A model generated the notes under the pieces. The model had not been told where the DNA came from. It saw only the letters and a program-made list of their open reading frames with translations, and ran no database searches. From assembly GCF_900107165.1 (NCBI RefSeq), contig NZ_FNOY01000020.1, positions 1-49,820 of the forward strand: 49,820 nt of DNA, given 5' to 3'. The position numbers were made by a program, and so were the translations under genes. Positions 8,943-18,204 of the stretch are shown here, piece by piece (within the stretch, counting starts at the first letter, position 1; each line of letters starts with the position of its first letter). This DNA is from Nitrosomonas halophila. Its GTDB lineage: Bacteria; Pseudomonadota; Gammaproteobacteria; Burkholderiales; Nitrosomonadaceae.

Positions 8943-9583
8943 TCTGATCTAGCAAGATAGGTTTTATTAGCTTGGGGGCAAAATTTGTAGGATTGCCGTA
9001 ATTGCTGGCTATAACGGCAGATCACAAATGAATCCTGAATCCTTCTAGGAGGCTGTCCGAGAATAGCGATCGTAGCGAGGACGAAGCTGGCTGAGCGGGA
9101 TTTTTCGATCATTTGAGGCGAATAGTTGTTCTATTCAACGAAAAGGATTGGAAAATCCAGCCTGGCAGGTTCGTCCGCAGTAGATCAGTCTGTTCTCGGA
9201 CAGCCTCCTAGGATCGTGCGAGTATCCTGAACTTCAGTGAAAACATAGCTATCTGTGCGCCACAGCAATTGCAATTTCCTCAAAATCATCATTATCTTCA
9301 TGACGAGCATCGATCCCTGCTGCGCCCCGCCAGTTTGCGGATTAATGGGGTGTTGAGGGGCTGACTGCGAGCAGGCATGCCCAAATAACTTCTCAGCCGG
9401 TTACCGATTCTGACGTAAACATTATCAGTTGTTAATATTTCAGAATTGCGAGGAGGCGTGAGTATTTTGCAGCGAGCCATAAGCATGGATGAAACGCTGG
9501 CCATTTCCATAACGCCCAGCCATGGCGAATGGCCGCCACCCAGGCTAAAAGCCGGTTAGTTTATCACTACCTGGCCATCGTTT
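8943..9583. other. Intergenic stretch holding repeat copy 2
   Basis: About 640 bp between two divergent genes. Repeat copy 2 occupies 9046-9210. Between 9211 and 9583 there is no convincing gene: a 70-codon open frame on the minus strand (9298-9510) has no recognisable family or ribosome site. A GAGGAGG at about 9450 precedes only a 33-codon frame. Promoters for comEC and for the barrel gene should lie here. Confidence 0.5.
9046..9210. repeat. MITE-like repeat family A, copy 2 (full length)
   Basis: A 165-bp non-coding element with ends TAGGAGGCTGTCCGAGAATA and TTCTCGGACAGCCTCCTA. Flanks read CTAG on both sides. The interior is collinear with the copy at 22009 and inverted relative to copy 1. 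Complementary segments GGATTTTTCGATC and GATTGGAAAATCC would give a hairpin. Confidence 0.92.
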
Positions 9584-11977
9584 GTGCCTATCCTAAAATA
9601 CAGCCTGGCATTCGTGCTGGGGGCCATTTTATTGCAGCAACAACCGCAGCTGCCGGATATGTCCCTGGCTGTGGGCTGGGTGTTGGCCGCAGGGCTGGCG
9701 CTGTTTCTGCGGCGCTATTGCACCGGTCCGGCTTTGTCTGCAGGAAGATTTTTCCTGTACGGTGTTGTGCTGGGCGCCGGATTTCTGTGGGCGGCTTTTT
9801 GCGCCCAGGCAAGATTGGCGGACGCTTTGCCGCAGGCATGGGAGGGGCGGGATATCAGCCTGATCGGTGTAGTCGCTGAGATGCCGCAGCGCGACCGTCA
9901 AAAGATACGATTCCGGTTTGATGTCGAACAGGTGCTCACGCCCGATGCCACGGTCCCGGAGCGTATCCTGCTTGCCTGGTATCGGAACAAGCGGCATATG
10001 AAGCGTCCCATGCCCGAGATGCGGGCAGGTGAGCGTTGGCGGTTGCGCGTCCGGCTCAAGCGTCCGCATGGTAATGCCAATCCGCATGTGGCTGACTACG
10101 AGGCCAAACTGCTGGAGCGCCAAGTGCGTGCGGTGGGATATGTGCGCCCGGCGTCCAACAACCAGCGTCTGGAGGATTGGCGCGGGAGCTTGCGCTATGG
10201 ATTCGAGCGGATGCGGGAGAATGTGCGCGCCCGCTTTAGGCATTATTTGCCGGATAACCCCGATGCCGGTGTATTGATTGCCCTGGCGGTGGGCGATCAG
10301 CGCGCCATCCCTACGGCGCATTGGCAAACGTTCACGCGTACTGGCACCAATCATCTGATGGCCATTTCGGGATTGCACATCACCCTGGTGTCCGGTCTGA
10401 TCGCCATGGCCGTGTATGGATTGTGGCGGCGCATGACCTGGCTATCACTGCGCTTGCCGGCGCGCAAGCCGGCGCTATTGGCGGGATTGATCGCAGCCTT
10501 GGCATATGCGTTGCTGGCTGGCTTTGCCATTCCCGCCAAGCGCGCCTTCTTAATGTTGCTGATCGTAGTGGTGGCATGTTGGCATGACCGGCGGGTCTCC
10601 ATGCCAGCCGTACTGGGATGGGTGCTGCTGATGGTCGTGATCGGCGATCCCTGGGCTGTCATTTCACCGGGCTTCTGGCTGTCGTTCGGAGCGATTGCTC
10701 TGATTGGCTATGCTTTATCCGGGCGCATCGGCCAACCCGGCAAGGTGGCCGGCTGGGTGCGCATCCAGTGGATGATCACACTGGGCTTGTTCCCGCTGCT
10801 TCTCACCCTGTTTCAGCAGGTGTCATTGGTATCGCCGATTGCCAATGCGCTCGCCATTCCGGTAATGACTTTTGCCGTAGTGCCCTTGACCCTGCTGGCG
10901 GCTGTGCCGGGCTGGGAATTTTGTTTATCGATCGCGCTTTTTATTCTGCAGGGCTTGATGACCGGCCTGCAGGGGTTGGCCGAGCTTCCTCCTGCCATTT
11001 GGCAGCAGCATGCCCCGCCAGCCTGGACGGTGGCGGCAGCGGTAGCGGGTGTACTGTGGCTCATGTTGCCCGGCGGGCCGGGGCTCGGAATCCGGGCGGG
11101 TTTTCCGGCACGCTGGTTGGGTTTGCTGATGGTATTGCCCCTGTTTCTCGTATTCCCGGACAGGCCGGCAGAGGGAGAGCTATGGTTGGATGTGCTCGAT
11201 GTGGGGCAGGGCTTGGCAGTGGTGGCGCGTACGCGTGATCACGCCATGCTCTATGATGCCGGGCCGAGCTACGGCGACAGCGACAGTGGCAAGCGCATCA
11301 TCGTGCCCTATCTGCGGGGCGAAGGCATACGAGCACTTGATTTGATGATTATCTCTCACGCCGATTCGGATCACAGCGGTGGTGCGTTGTCGGTACTGCA
11401 AGTAGTGCCTGCCAGGATGTTGCTGGCCTCGCTCGGGCAGGACCATCCGGTCCGGCAGCAGGTGGCTGTTAACCGGAACTGTTTGGCAGGAATCGCCTGG
11501 GTATGGGACGGCGTGCACTTCGAGGTATTGCACCCCCGGCAGCCTAGCTATCTGGCGCAGCGGCATAATACCAACGAATCGAGCTGTGTGCTGAAGATCA
11601 CGACCCGTCATGGCAGCGTGCTGCTGCCGGCGGATATCGGCCGGTCAACCGAAAGCGAGTTGCTGCGGCAAGTACCCGGCTTGCTGCCAGCCACGGTCTT
11701 GATTGTTCCGCACCATGGCAGCAAGTCGTCTTCTTCGCAATCTTTTGTGCGCCAGGTGAATCCGGCCTACGCAATTTTTACGGCGGGTTACCGCAATCCT
11801 TTCGGGCATCCGCGAGCTGAGGTGGTCAATCGCTACCGCGTGCAAGGCAGCACACTGCGGCGCAGTGATCGGGATGGCGCAATCCTGCTGCGTTTTGCGC
11901 AAGGCGGGGTGGAGATCGATAGCTGGCGCGCGCTCAAGCGCCGGTACTGGCATGATAGGTGGTTTGAAGAAGAGTAG
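9584..11977 (+). CDS. comEC: DNA internalisation competence protein ComEC/Rec2
   Basis: The 797-residue polytopic membrane protein forms the inner-membrane channel for single-stranded DNA during natural transformation. The layout is standard: N-terminal membrane segments and a DUF4131 OB-like domain (residues about 1-190), then the Competence domain with its many transmembrane helices (GTNHLMAISGLHITLVSGL opens it). A C-terminal metallo-beta-lactamase domain begins near residue 535 (LWLDVLDVGQGLAVV). It has the metal motif SHADSDHSGG near residue 590 and PHHGSKSSSS and FGHPRAEV further on. Translation probably starts at a GTG. The gene is isolated: repeat copy 2 is upstream and the ect cluster begins 240 bp downstream. 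The symbol is secure; whether the strain is competent cannot be told. Confidence 0.95.
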   Translation: MPILKYSLAFVLGAILLQQQPQLPDMSLAVGWVLAAGLALFLRRYCTGPALSAGRFFLYGVVLGAGFLWAAFCAQARLADALPQAWEGRDISLIGVVAEMPQRDRQKIRFRFDVEQVLTPDATVPERILLAWYRNKRHMKRPMPEMRAGERWRLRVRLKRPHGNANPHVADYEAKLLERQVRAVGYVRPASNNQRLEDWRGSLRYGFERMRENVRARFRHYLPDNPDAGVLIALAVGDQRAIPTAHWQTFTRTGTNHLMAISGLHITLVSGLIAMAVYGLWRRMTWLSLRLPARKPALLAGLIAALAYALLAGFAIPAKRAFLMLLIVVVACWHDRRVSMPAVLGWVLLMVVIGDPWAVISPGFWLSFGAIALIGYALSGRIGQPGKVAGWVRIQWMITLGLFPLLLTLFQQVSLVSPIANALAIPVMTFAVVPLTLLAAVPGWEFCLSIALFILQGLMTGLQGLAELPPAIWQQHAPPAWTVAAAVAGVLWLMLPGGPGLGIRAGFPARWLGLLMVLPLFLVFPDRPAEGELWLDVLDVGQGLAVVARTRDHAMLYDAGPSYGDSDSGKRIIVPYLRGEGIRALDLMIISHADSDHSGGALSVLQVVPARMLLASLGQDHPVRQQVAVNRNCLAGIAWVWDGVHFEVLHPRQPSYLAQRHNTNESSCVLKITTRHGSVLLPADIGRSTESELLRQVPGLLPATVLIVPHHGSKSSSSQSFVRQVNPAYAIFTAGYRNPFGHPRAEVVNRYRVQGSTLRRSDRDGAILLRFAQGGVEIDSWRALKRRYWHDRWFEEE

Positions 11978-12155
11978 CCATGTGGCCGCATTGACCCGAC
12001 ACTTTCATTGTCATTGCAATTTTTTTTAAAAAATTAACAGGCATGAATTTCATAGAGTGCGGTAGTGTGGTAAGTGAATGATAACAAAGAGCTTTGTTGG
12101 GTTTGGACTTTATAGAAAACCACGCTGATTTTCCATGTTTGGAGGGGTTTCGCAT

Positions 12156-12183
12156 TTGACAGGACTATGCAACTTCCTATAGG
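12156..12183 (+). promoter_or_regulatory. Candidate sigma70 promoter of the ect cluster
   Basis: A perfect -35 TTGACA (12156-12161) is separated by 16 bp from TATAGG (12178-12183), about 37 bp before the ectA start. Upstream lies an AT-rich tract (TTTTTTTTAAAAAATT, near 12020). This layout suits an osmotically induced sigma70 promoter. No EctR-type operator was recognised. Confidence 0.5.
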
Positions 12184-12219
12184 GTAATAAACAAGCAGTG
12201 ATCTAAAAGTTGAAAACTA

Positions 12220-12798
12220 TTGACCGAAAGTAAACCGCAGGACGCATATTTGGAAGTAAAGCAGCACAGTCGTATCGTTATTCGCCAACCTTTTTCCACG
12301 GATGGGGCATCTGTAAATGCACTGATTGCAAACTGTCCACCGCTCGATCAAAACTCTCTTTACTGCAATTTGCTGCAGTGCACGCATTTTTCAGCAACTT
12401 CCGCCCTGGCCGAACAGGATGGCAGGGTTCTCGGTTTTGTTTCAGGCTATCGGTTGCCGAATGAACCCGAAACACTGTTTATCTGGCAGGTAGCAGTAGA
12501 CCCTGTCGCGCGAGGCAAGGCCTTGGGTAAACGGCTAATCCTCGATATTTTGGCGCGTCCCGCATGTGCCGGCGTTTCCATGCTGAAGACCACTGTGACT
12601 TCGCCCAACGCAGCATCAAGGGCGATGTTTGAAAAAATAGCAGCGGCATTGGGCGCACCTCATCAACGCACACTGTTGTTTGACCGCGACCAGCATTTGG
12701 GCGGCCAACATGACAGCGAGTTCCTCATATCCATTGGCCCGTTTCAAGTATCGGGCAGGGTAAATCAAACAGAAGGAAAGAACCATGACCACACATAA
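12220..12798 (+). CDS. ectA: L-2,4-diaminobutyrate N-acetyltransferase EctA
   Basis: The 192-residue GNAT enzyme acetylates diaminobutyrate from acetyl-CoA, the second step of ectoine synthesis. The acetyl-CoA-binding stretch is [20 protein letters not shown] (about residues 91-110), with the usual R-G-K-A-L-G loop. [21 protein letters not shown] near the N-terminus and [17 protein letters not shown] are typical EctA blocks. Translation starts at a TTG with no clear ribosome site, which may hold expression low or the start may lie elsewhere. The reading frame overlaps ectB by 14 bp, so ectB translation is coupled to it. It is the first gene of the ectABCD-symporter unit. Confidence 0.95.
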   Translation: MTESKPQDAYLEVKQHSRIVIRQPFSTDGASVNALIANCPPLDQNSLYCNLLQCTHFSATSALAEQDGRVLGFVSGYRLPNEPETLFIWQVAVDPVARGKALGKRLILDILARPACAGVSMLKTTVTSPNAASRAMFEKIAAALGAPHQRTLLFDRDQHLGGQHDSEFLISIGPFQVSGRVNQTEGKNHDHT

Positions 12799-14113
12799 AG
12801 CAGCCACAACGGCAGATCATATTAGTACCGATATTTTCAAACGCAACGAGTCGCAGGTGCAAAGCTATGCACGCTCATTTCCTTGTGTTTTCGAGCGCGC
12901 CGAGAACGCTACCCTTTATGATAGCGAGGGGCGTGGCTATCTCGATTTTCTGGCGGGCGCCGGCAGCTTGAATTATGGCCATAATCATCCAGTGCTGCGC
13001 GATGCGCTGCTGGCGTATATTTCTTCGGGTGGCATTACCCACAGCCTCGACTTGCACACCCGTGCCAAGGCCGGATTCCTCGAAGCCATGCGGACACATA
13101 TTTTCGAGCCGCGCGGTCTGGATTATGTCATTCAGTTTACTGGCCCGACCGGTGCCAATTCGATTGAAGCCGCGATGAAAATAGCCCGCAAGGTCAAACG
13201 GCGTACCAATATTGTGTCGTTCACCAATGGTTTCCATGGCGTCACGTTGGGTTCGTTGGCGGCAACCGGTAACCAGCATCATCGCGGAGGCGCCAGCATG
13301 TCCCTGACAGGAGTGACAGCAATGCCCTATGATGGCTATATGGGTGATGAGGTCGACACCATCGATTATTTTGAAAAAGTGTTGGGAGATGCCAGCAGTG
13401 GTCTTGATCACCCTGCTGCGGTTATCCTCGAAACCGTGCAAGGTGAAGGTGGGCTGAATGTGGCATCCTATGAATGGCTGCAGCGCTTGGAGCGCTTATG
13501 CCGCCGTTACGATATGCTGCTGATCATCGACGATATTCAAGCAGGTTGTGGTCGCACGGGCAATTTCTTCAGCTTTGAAGCCGCCAATGTCAAGCCGGAC
13601 ATCGTGACCTTGTCCAAATCACTTTCTGGATATGGCTTGCCGTTCGCAGTGACATTAATCAAACGTGAACTCGATATCTGGGAACCGGGCGAACATAATG
13701 GCACCTTCCGCGGCAACAACCACGCTTTCGTGACCGCGGCAGCGGCGATCGAAACATTTTGGCGCGATGATCAATTTGCCAAATCCGTTCAGGCCAAAGC
13801 GGCGATGCTAACTCAACGCTTGCGCGCCATTGCCGAGAAACATGACAAGGGTCTCATCAAGGTGAAGGGACGCGGTTTGATGCAGGGCATTGACTGCGGC
13901 AGTGGTGAGTTGGCTGCGGCCGTTAGCCGTGCCGCCTTTGCGCGCGGCCTGGTGATTGAAACCAGCGGACCCGATAGCGAAGTTGTCAAATGCTTGTGTC
14001 CGCTTACAATCAGCAATGAAGATCTGACGCGCGGTCTGGATATTCTGGACCAAAGCGTCGCGACGGCCGTTGCCAGCCAACGTAAACCTCTCAGTAACGT
14101 AGTGGCTGCCTAG
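12785..14113 (+). CDS. ectB: L-2,4-diaminobutyrate transaminase EctB
   Basis: The 442-residue class III PLP aminotransferase makes 2,4-diaminobutyrate from aspartate semialdehyde and glutamate. The PLP lysine is in [13 protein letters not shown]. The aspartate that contacts the cofactor ring nitrogen is in [15 protein letters not shown], and the substrate-binding block [16 protein letters not shown] is intact. Length is close to the family norm of 420-440. An AAGGAAAG lies before the ATG inside the end of ectA. ectC follows after a 4-bp gap. Two identical enzymes for lysine-type precursors are not present nearby, and no dedicated aspartokinase (ask_ect) is attached to this cluster. Confidence 0.96.
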   Translation: MTTHKAATTADHISTDIFKRNESQVQSYARSFPCVFERAENATLYDSEGRGYLDFLAGAGSLNYGHNHPVLRDALLAYISSGGITHSLDLHTRAKAGFLEAMRTHIFEPRGLDYVIQFTGPTGANSIEAAMKIARKVKRRTNIVSFTNGFHGVTLGSLAATGNQHHRGGASMSLTGVTAMPYDGYMGDEVDTIDYFEKVLGDASSGLDHPAAVILETVQGEGGLNVASYEWLQRLERLCRRYDMLLIIDDIQAGCGRTGNFFSFEAANVKPDIVTLSKSLSGYGLPFAVTLIKRELDIWEPGEHNGTFRGNNHAFVTAAAAIETFWRDDQFAKSVQAKAAMLTQRLRAIAEKHDKGLIKVKGRGLMQGIDCGSGELAAAVSRAAFARGLVIETSGPDSEVVKCLCPLTISNEDLTRGLDILDQSVATAVASQRKPLSNVVAA

Positions 14114-14117
14114 TATT

Positions 14118-14513
14118 ATGATCGTGCGTAATTTGAAAGATGCGCGCAACTCTTCTCGCAGGGTTGTCGCGCAGAACTGGGAAAGTACCCGTCTGCTGTT
14201 GAAAAATGATGGCATGGGTTTTTCCTTCCATATCACAACCATTTATGCCGGCACCCTGACCGAGATGTGCTATCAAAATCATCTGGAATCGGTTTACTGC
14301 ATCTCCGGTCACGGGATGGTCGAAACCCTGGATGACGCCAAGCAATATCCGATCACACCCGGGACGATCTATATTTTGGATCGGCATGATAAGCATGTCT
14401 TGCGTGCCGATACCGAAATGGAGCTGGCGTGTGTTTTTAATCCACCACTTAATGGCCGTGAGGTGCATGACGCCGTTGGCGCCTACCCTCTAGAGGCCGA
14501 AACTGTCGAATGA
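14118..14513 (+). CDS. ectC: L-ectoine synthase EctC
   Basis: The 131-residue cupin cyclises N-gamma-acetyl-diaminobutyrate to ectoine. It begins [20 protein letters not shown], close to every known EctC. The cupin core is present as [16 protein letters not shown] (metal-binding Glu) and [17 protein letters not shown] (Tyr and His ligands). Length matches the family (about 130). It starts 4 bp after ectB with no separate ribosome-binding site, so it relies on translational coupling. The ectD gene follows after 12 bp. Confidence 0.96.
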   Translation: MIVRNLKDARNSSRRVVAQNWESTRLLLKNDGMGFSFHITTIYAGTLTEMCYQNHLESVYCISGHGMVETLDDAKQYPITPGTIYILDRHDKHVLRADTEMELACVFNPPLNGREVHDAVGAYPLEAETVE

Positions 14514-14525
14514 TGAGATATAAAA

Positions 14526-15467
14526 ATGAAAGAGCAACTTCAAGCGGGCTTTGTTACAACACAAGCTGATTGTTATCCATCGCGCGTGCATGCCATGCCG
14601 AAGGTGCTGGCACGTCAGGATCCTGTCGTCTATAGCGACTGGACAACCGCGTCACCTCTGACACGCGCGCAAACGGAAAGCTATGCCCGGGACGGCTTTC
14701 TGGTGCTGCCGCATTTGCTTAAACCTGGCGAAGTTGTCTGTTTGCAGCGTGAAATGGCGGTGCTGCAAGGTGACACAGAGGGCGTTGACCCGGAACTGCT
14801 GATTCGGGAACCTGGCAGCGGGGCGCTGCGCTCGATCTTTAAGGTCCATGAAATCAGCCGGATTTTTACGCGTCTGGCCGGCGACCGGCGCCTTGCCGGT
14901 ATCGCCCGTTTTCTGTTGGGTGATGAGGTTTACATCCACCAGTCGCGTCTCAATTTCAAGCCAGCCTTTCGGGGTAAGGAATTCTACTGGCATTCCGATT
15001 TCGAGACTTGGCATGTCGAGGATGGCATGCCGCGCATGCGCGCTTTGTCGATGTCGATCGTGCTGACACCCAACCGTAGCTATAACGGGCCGCTGATGCT
15101 GATTCCGGGTTCGCACCGGCAATATATCAGCTGTGTCGGGGAAACGCCTGATAATCACTATGTGCAGTCGCTCAAGAAACAGGAATACGGCGTGCCCGAT
15201 GACGATAGCTTGCGCGCATTGGCCGAAACTGGCGGCATCGAGACGCCCTTGGGACCGGTTGGGACTGTAATTTTATTCGATTGCAATACCATGCATGGTT
15301 CAAACAGCAATATCACACCCTTTCCGCGCAGTAACTTCTTTGCCGTGTATAACGCGCTCAGTAACCGCTTGGTAGCGCCCTTCGGCGGAAAACGCCCCCG
15401 GCCTGATTTTCTGGCTAAACGTGGTACGCCTCAGGCCTTGCCGATACACGAGGGCGATATCGCCTGA
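14526..15467 (+). CDS. ectD: Ectoine 5-hydroxylase EctD
   Basis: The 313-residue Fe(II)/2-oxoglutarate dioxygenase of the phytanoyl-CoA hydroxylase type converts ectoine to 5-hydroxyectoine and needs O2. The iron-binding H-x-D is in FYWHSDFETWHVEDGMPRMR (about residue 156) and the distal His is in CNTMHGSNSNITPFPR. The block QSRLNFKPAFRGKEFYWHSD is the EctD signature. Length is near the family norm. Having ectD in the same operon means hydroxyectoine is a regular product, which usually goes with combined salt and heat or drying stress. The symporter gene starts 47 bp downstream. Confidence 0.96.
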   Translation: MKEQLQAGFVTTQADCYPSRVHAMPKVLARQDPVVYSDWTTASPLTRAQTESYARDGFLVLPHLLKPGEVVCLQREMAVLQGDTEGVDPELLIREPGSGALRSIFKVHEISRIFTRLAGDRRLAGIARFLLGDEVYIHQSRLNFKPAFRGKEFYWHSDFETWHVEDGMPRMRALSMSIVLTPNRSYNGPLMLIPGSHRQYISCVGETPDNHYVQSLKKQEYGVPDDDSLRALAETGGIETPLGPVGTVILFDCNTMHGSNSNITPFPRSNFFAVYNALSNRLVAPFGGKRPRPDFLAKRGTPQALPIHEGDIA

Positions 15468-15514
15468 GACTGCACTGCCTCGCAGGCGCGCTATCAAAAT
15501 AGGATCATCGCCAC

Positions 15515-16930
15515 ATGAGCATGGCTAGTTTTATTATCTTTCTGGCCGGCTTCTTGTTGGTTGGACTTGCCTCGGTGTTCAAGAGCCGCGGCACCAAAAG
15601 CGATTATTATATCGCCAGCCGTTCGGTTTCACCCGCCCTGACAGGCTTGTCAGCCGTCGCCACCAATAATAGCGGCTATATGTTCATTGGCGTGATCGGC
15701 TTTACCTATCTCACTGGCCTGGCTGCGATCTGGCTGATGCTGGGCTGGATATTGGGCGATTTTCTTGCTTCGCTATTCATTCACCGGCAATTGCGGATAT
15801 CAACCGAGCATACCCGCGAGATCACCTTCGCCGGCGTGCTCAGTCGTTGGCAGGGCGGGGACTTGATCTATGTGCGCAAATTTGCCGCCGTCATCACGGT
15901 CTTGTTTCTCGGTGCTTATGCGGCAGCACAGCTCGCTGCCGGCGGCAAGGCATTGCATGTCTTGTTTGGCTGGGCGCATCAGTCCGGTGCCATTCTGGTC
16001 GCAGTTATCGTGGCCGGTTATTGCTTGGCAGGGGGCATACGTGCATCGATCTGGACTGACGCAGCGCAATCGCTGGTGATGGTGTGTGCGATGGGTCTCT
16101 TGTTCATAGTGGGTGTGGATGGCCTCGGGGGCATAGACGCGACCTGGCAGCAATTGGCGCAAATTCCACATTACCTGAACTGGTTCCCCGATAACCTGCT
16201 GATGCCTGGCTTGGGGGGTGTGATGCTGTTCGTTGTCGGCTGGATGTTTGCGGGTTTCAGTGTGATTGGCCAGCCGCATATCATGATCCGCTTCATGGCG
16301 CTGGACAATGCCAACCACATGCGCCAGGCGCGTGTCTATTATTACAGTTTTTTTACGATATTCTATGCCTTGGCGACCGGTGTCGGCATGCTGTCACGGC
16401 TGTATCTGCCCGAGCTACAAGGCATGGATCCCGAGCTCGCCTTGCCAACCATTGCGATGCAGCTGTTGCCACCGGTCCTGGTTGGTCTGATCCTGGCGGG
16501 CATTTTTGCCGCGACCATGTCGACAGCCGATGCCTTGGTGCTTGCCTGCTCGTCAGCATTGACCCACGACCTGGCGCCCAGGCGGCTGGAAAAAACCTGG
16601 GAGATCAAGAGCATGACGCTGGTGGTGACAGCGCTGGCATTACTCATTGCGCTGGCGGAAACGCAGAGTGTCTTTAACCTGGTGATTCTTTCCTGGTCGA
16701 CCCTGGCCGCTGCATTTGGGCCGCTTTTATTCATCCTGGTGCGCCGGCATCCGGTCGATGAACGGTTGGCGCTAGTCATGATGGCTTTGGGTATGGGCAC
16801 GGCTTGGCTGTGGCGTTATTTCGATTTGCATGAGGACATTTATGAAGGCATGCCGGGCATGCTGGCCGGGTTGGCAAGTTATTACCTGCTCCGCCAGGTG
16901 CTGGTTCCCAGGGGGAGGAGGCCTGCCTAA
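15515..16930 (+). CDS. Sodium:solute symporter (SSS family, PutP-like), ect-linked
   Basis: The 471-residue membrane protein has about 12-13 transmembrane helices. SSS hallmarks are present: TKSDYYIASRSVSPALTGLS after the first helix, GGIRASIWTDAAQSLVMV in the middle, and FSVIGQPHIMIRFMA, as in proline symporters. An AGGA lies about 10 bases before the ATG. It is the last gene of the ectABCD unit (47-bp gap), which points to uptake or recapture of ectoine, hydroxyectoine or another compatible solute such as proline or betaine. Substrate cannot be told from sequence alone. It ends 195 bp before the next gene, after which two 16-bp tandem repeats occur. Confidence 0.88.
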   Translation: MSMASFIIFLAGFLLVGLASVFKSRGTKSDYYIASRSVSPALTGLSAVATNNSGYMFIGVIGFTYLTGLAAIWLMLGWILGDFLASLFIHRQLRISTEHTREITFAGVLSRWQGGDLIYVRKFAAVITVLFLGAYAAAQLAAGGKALHVLFGWAHQSGAILVAVIVAGYCLAGGIRASIWTDAAQSLVMVCAMGLLFIVGVDGLGGIDATWQQLAQIPHYLNWFPDNLLMPGLGGVMLFVVGWMFAGFSVIGQPHIMIRFMALDNANHMRQARVYYYSFFTIFYALATGVGMLSRLYLPELQGMDPELALPTIAMQLLPPVLVGLILAGIFAATMSTADALVLACSSALTHDLAPRRLEKTWEIKSMTLVVTALALLIALAETQSVFNLVILSWSTLAAAFGPLLFILVRRHPVDERLALVMMALGMGTAWLWRYFDLHEDIYEGMPGMLAGLASYYLLRQVLVPRGRRPA

Positions 16931-16989
16931 TTCTTAATGGTTAGGCGTTTGTTTGTTACAATTCAAGATTGACTCGCTGGCACATAACT

Positions 16990-17021
16990 TTACAATTCCA
17001 ACCAATTACAATTCCAACCAA
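16990..17021. repeat. Perfect 16-bp tandem duplication
   Basis: TTACAATTCCAACCAA occurs twice head to tail with no mismatch, and a partial third unit (TTACAATTCAA) begins near 16955. The repeat lies between the symporter gene and the small gene at 17126. It could be a binding-site array or simple slippage. Confidence 0.85.
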
Positions 17022-17125
17022 TACCATTTCTCCCGCAAATCGGTTCAGTAGCATGACCTATTTTGCCGATAGCCGTGAAACCGTAATGGAGCAACCTGCG
17101 TTCAACCATCCCTAAACTGCTCATC

Positions 17126-17446
17126 ATGATTACAGAGTCTGACTGGAAGAAGTTCAAAAAAATTAAAGAGGCCGCCCTGGAGAAATTTTGTGCGAAGGTG
17201 CTGACTGACGTTCAGGAAGCGACCAGCCAGGCGGATATGTCAAATTATGCCAAATACATCTATCTTTTCAAGTTGATCGAGAATGCAGACAAGCGGCTGT
17301 CACTGTTATTCGACAGTCACAGCCGGTCGAAAGCACGCATGCAGCTGATGCTTCTGCGCAGCGAAGGATTGGTTGCAGAAGATGATTTGGAGGGTCTGTC
17401 GGATGAACTGATCCAATCTACCGGGCCGATCGAAAGTAATCCTTGA
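17126..17446 (+). CDS. Small hydrophilic helical protein, unknown
   Basis: A 106-residue product with no signal peptide or membrane segment. It is rich in Lys, Asp, Glu and Leu and is predicted to be mostly helical (SDWKKFKKIKEAALEKF; KYIYLFKLIENADKRLSLLF). It carries SRSKARMQLMLLRSEGLV in the second half. I do not recognise a family. The ATG at 17126 has no strong ribosome site. Amino-acid usage and the continuous helix pattern favour a real gene. It stands between the ect unit and a leftward lipoprotein gene, so its context gives no function. Confidence 0.6.
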   Translation: MITESDWKKFKKIKEAALEKFCAKVLTDVQEATSQADMSNYAKYIYLFKLIENADKRLSLLFDSHSRSKARMQLMLLRSEGLVAEDDLEGLSDELIQSTGPIESNP

Positions 17447-17548
17447 CAAGCCGCCTGCGTTCGCGCCGGACTCTGCTGCGCGGTATGCATCCTGCTCAGA
17501 AATTGGTGGCGCAATAATATAAAGCAGGCATCCGCTGGGGAGCGGGGC

Positions 17549-18034
17549 TCATTCCGGCCGCGCGCATGTTTGTAAATATTGCCAGGCCATGCGGCCCAGA
17601 TGGAGGTTGCCCTTGAGTGAGGCGGAGACAGTTGCACCGTCGGTTGCTTTCAACATCAAGGAAAACCTGAAGGCTGGCATGAGGTAGGCCTGATCGATTC
17701 TGTCGTAGGTGTGCACCACTTCCGGGGCTGGCGAAACATATTCCATGACCGCATCCGGATTGGTGGGAGAATTGCGTGCATAGACGCCGGGCAACAATCT
17801 CATGTCATGGGCAAGAATCTCGGATGCGTCGGTATCCTGAAATGTTCTGTTCCTGAACTGCAGCAGGCGCATGGACCATCGCCCATCCTTCTGCAATTTT
17901 TCAGTGACGCAGTATGCAAGTACGGCATGATTTCCCGCAAAATTGCTTTCATAGGTTACGCGGTTTTTTCCAGGCTCGCCGATACTGGCGCAGGCGGTCA
18001 AAGATACCGCTAGGATTGTAATCAATGGTTTCAT
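17549..18034 (-). CDS. Putative lipoprotein, unknown
   Basis: The 161-residue product begins MKPLITILAVSLTACASIG. The LTAC lipobox at residues 12-15 marks lipidation at Cys15. The residue after Cys is Ala, so outer-membrane sorting is expected. The rest is soluble with several short strands (DGRWSMRLLQFRNRTF; HDMRLLPGVYARNSP; AFRFSLMLKATDG), and it is not a family I recognise. It lies tail-to-tail with the 106-residue gene and is transcribed away from the GH32-type gene, from which 170 bp of shared upstream region separates it. Confidence 0.7.
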   Translation of the reverse strand: MKPLITILAVSLTACASIGEPGKNRVTYESNFAGNHAVLAYCVTEKLQKDGRWSMRLLQFRNRTFQDTDASEILAHDMRLLPGVYARNSPTNPDAVMEYVSPAPEVVHTYDRIDQAYLMPAFRFSLMLKATDGATVSASLKGNLHLGRMAWQYLQTCARPE

Positions 18035-18204
18035 ATCAAGAGGCTCCAGGAATTTGATGCTATTTGAGTATAAATATATTCTCTGATGCTGCCGATCGAT
18101 ATTATCAGACGAAAGTTTTACCTCTGGCTATTGCAATCATTACATCATATTTTCGTCTGGGTTATCTGACTAATGCTGCTTGTTTATGGGGTAGGAGCCA
18201 TTCA

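Noticed and set aside
9298..9510. A 70-codon leftward frame before comEC
   Set aside because: No ribosome site, no recognisable family, and unusual residue mix; treated as intergenic.
16978..16995. Sigma54-like TGGCAC-N5-TTTAC before the gene at 17126
   Set aside because: The -12 part lacks the GC doublet, so it does not meet the consensus.
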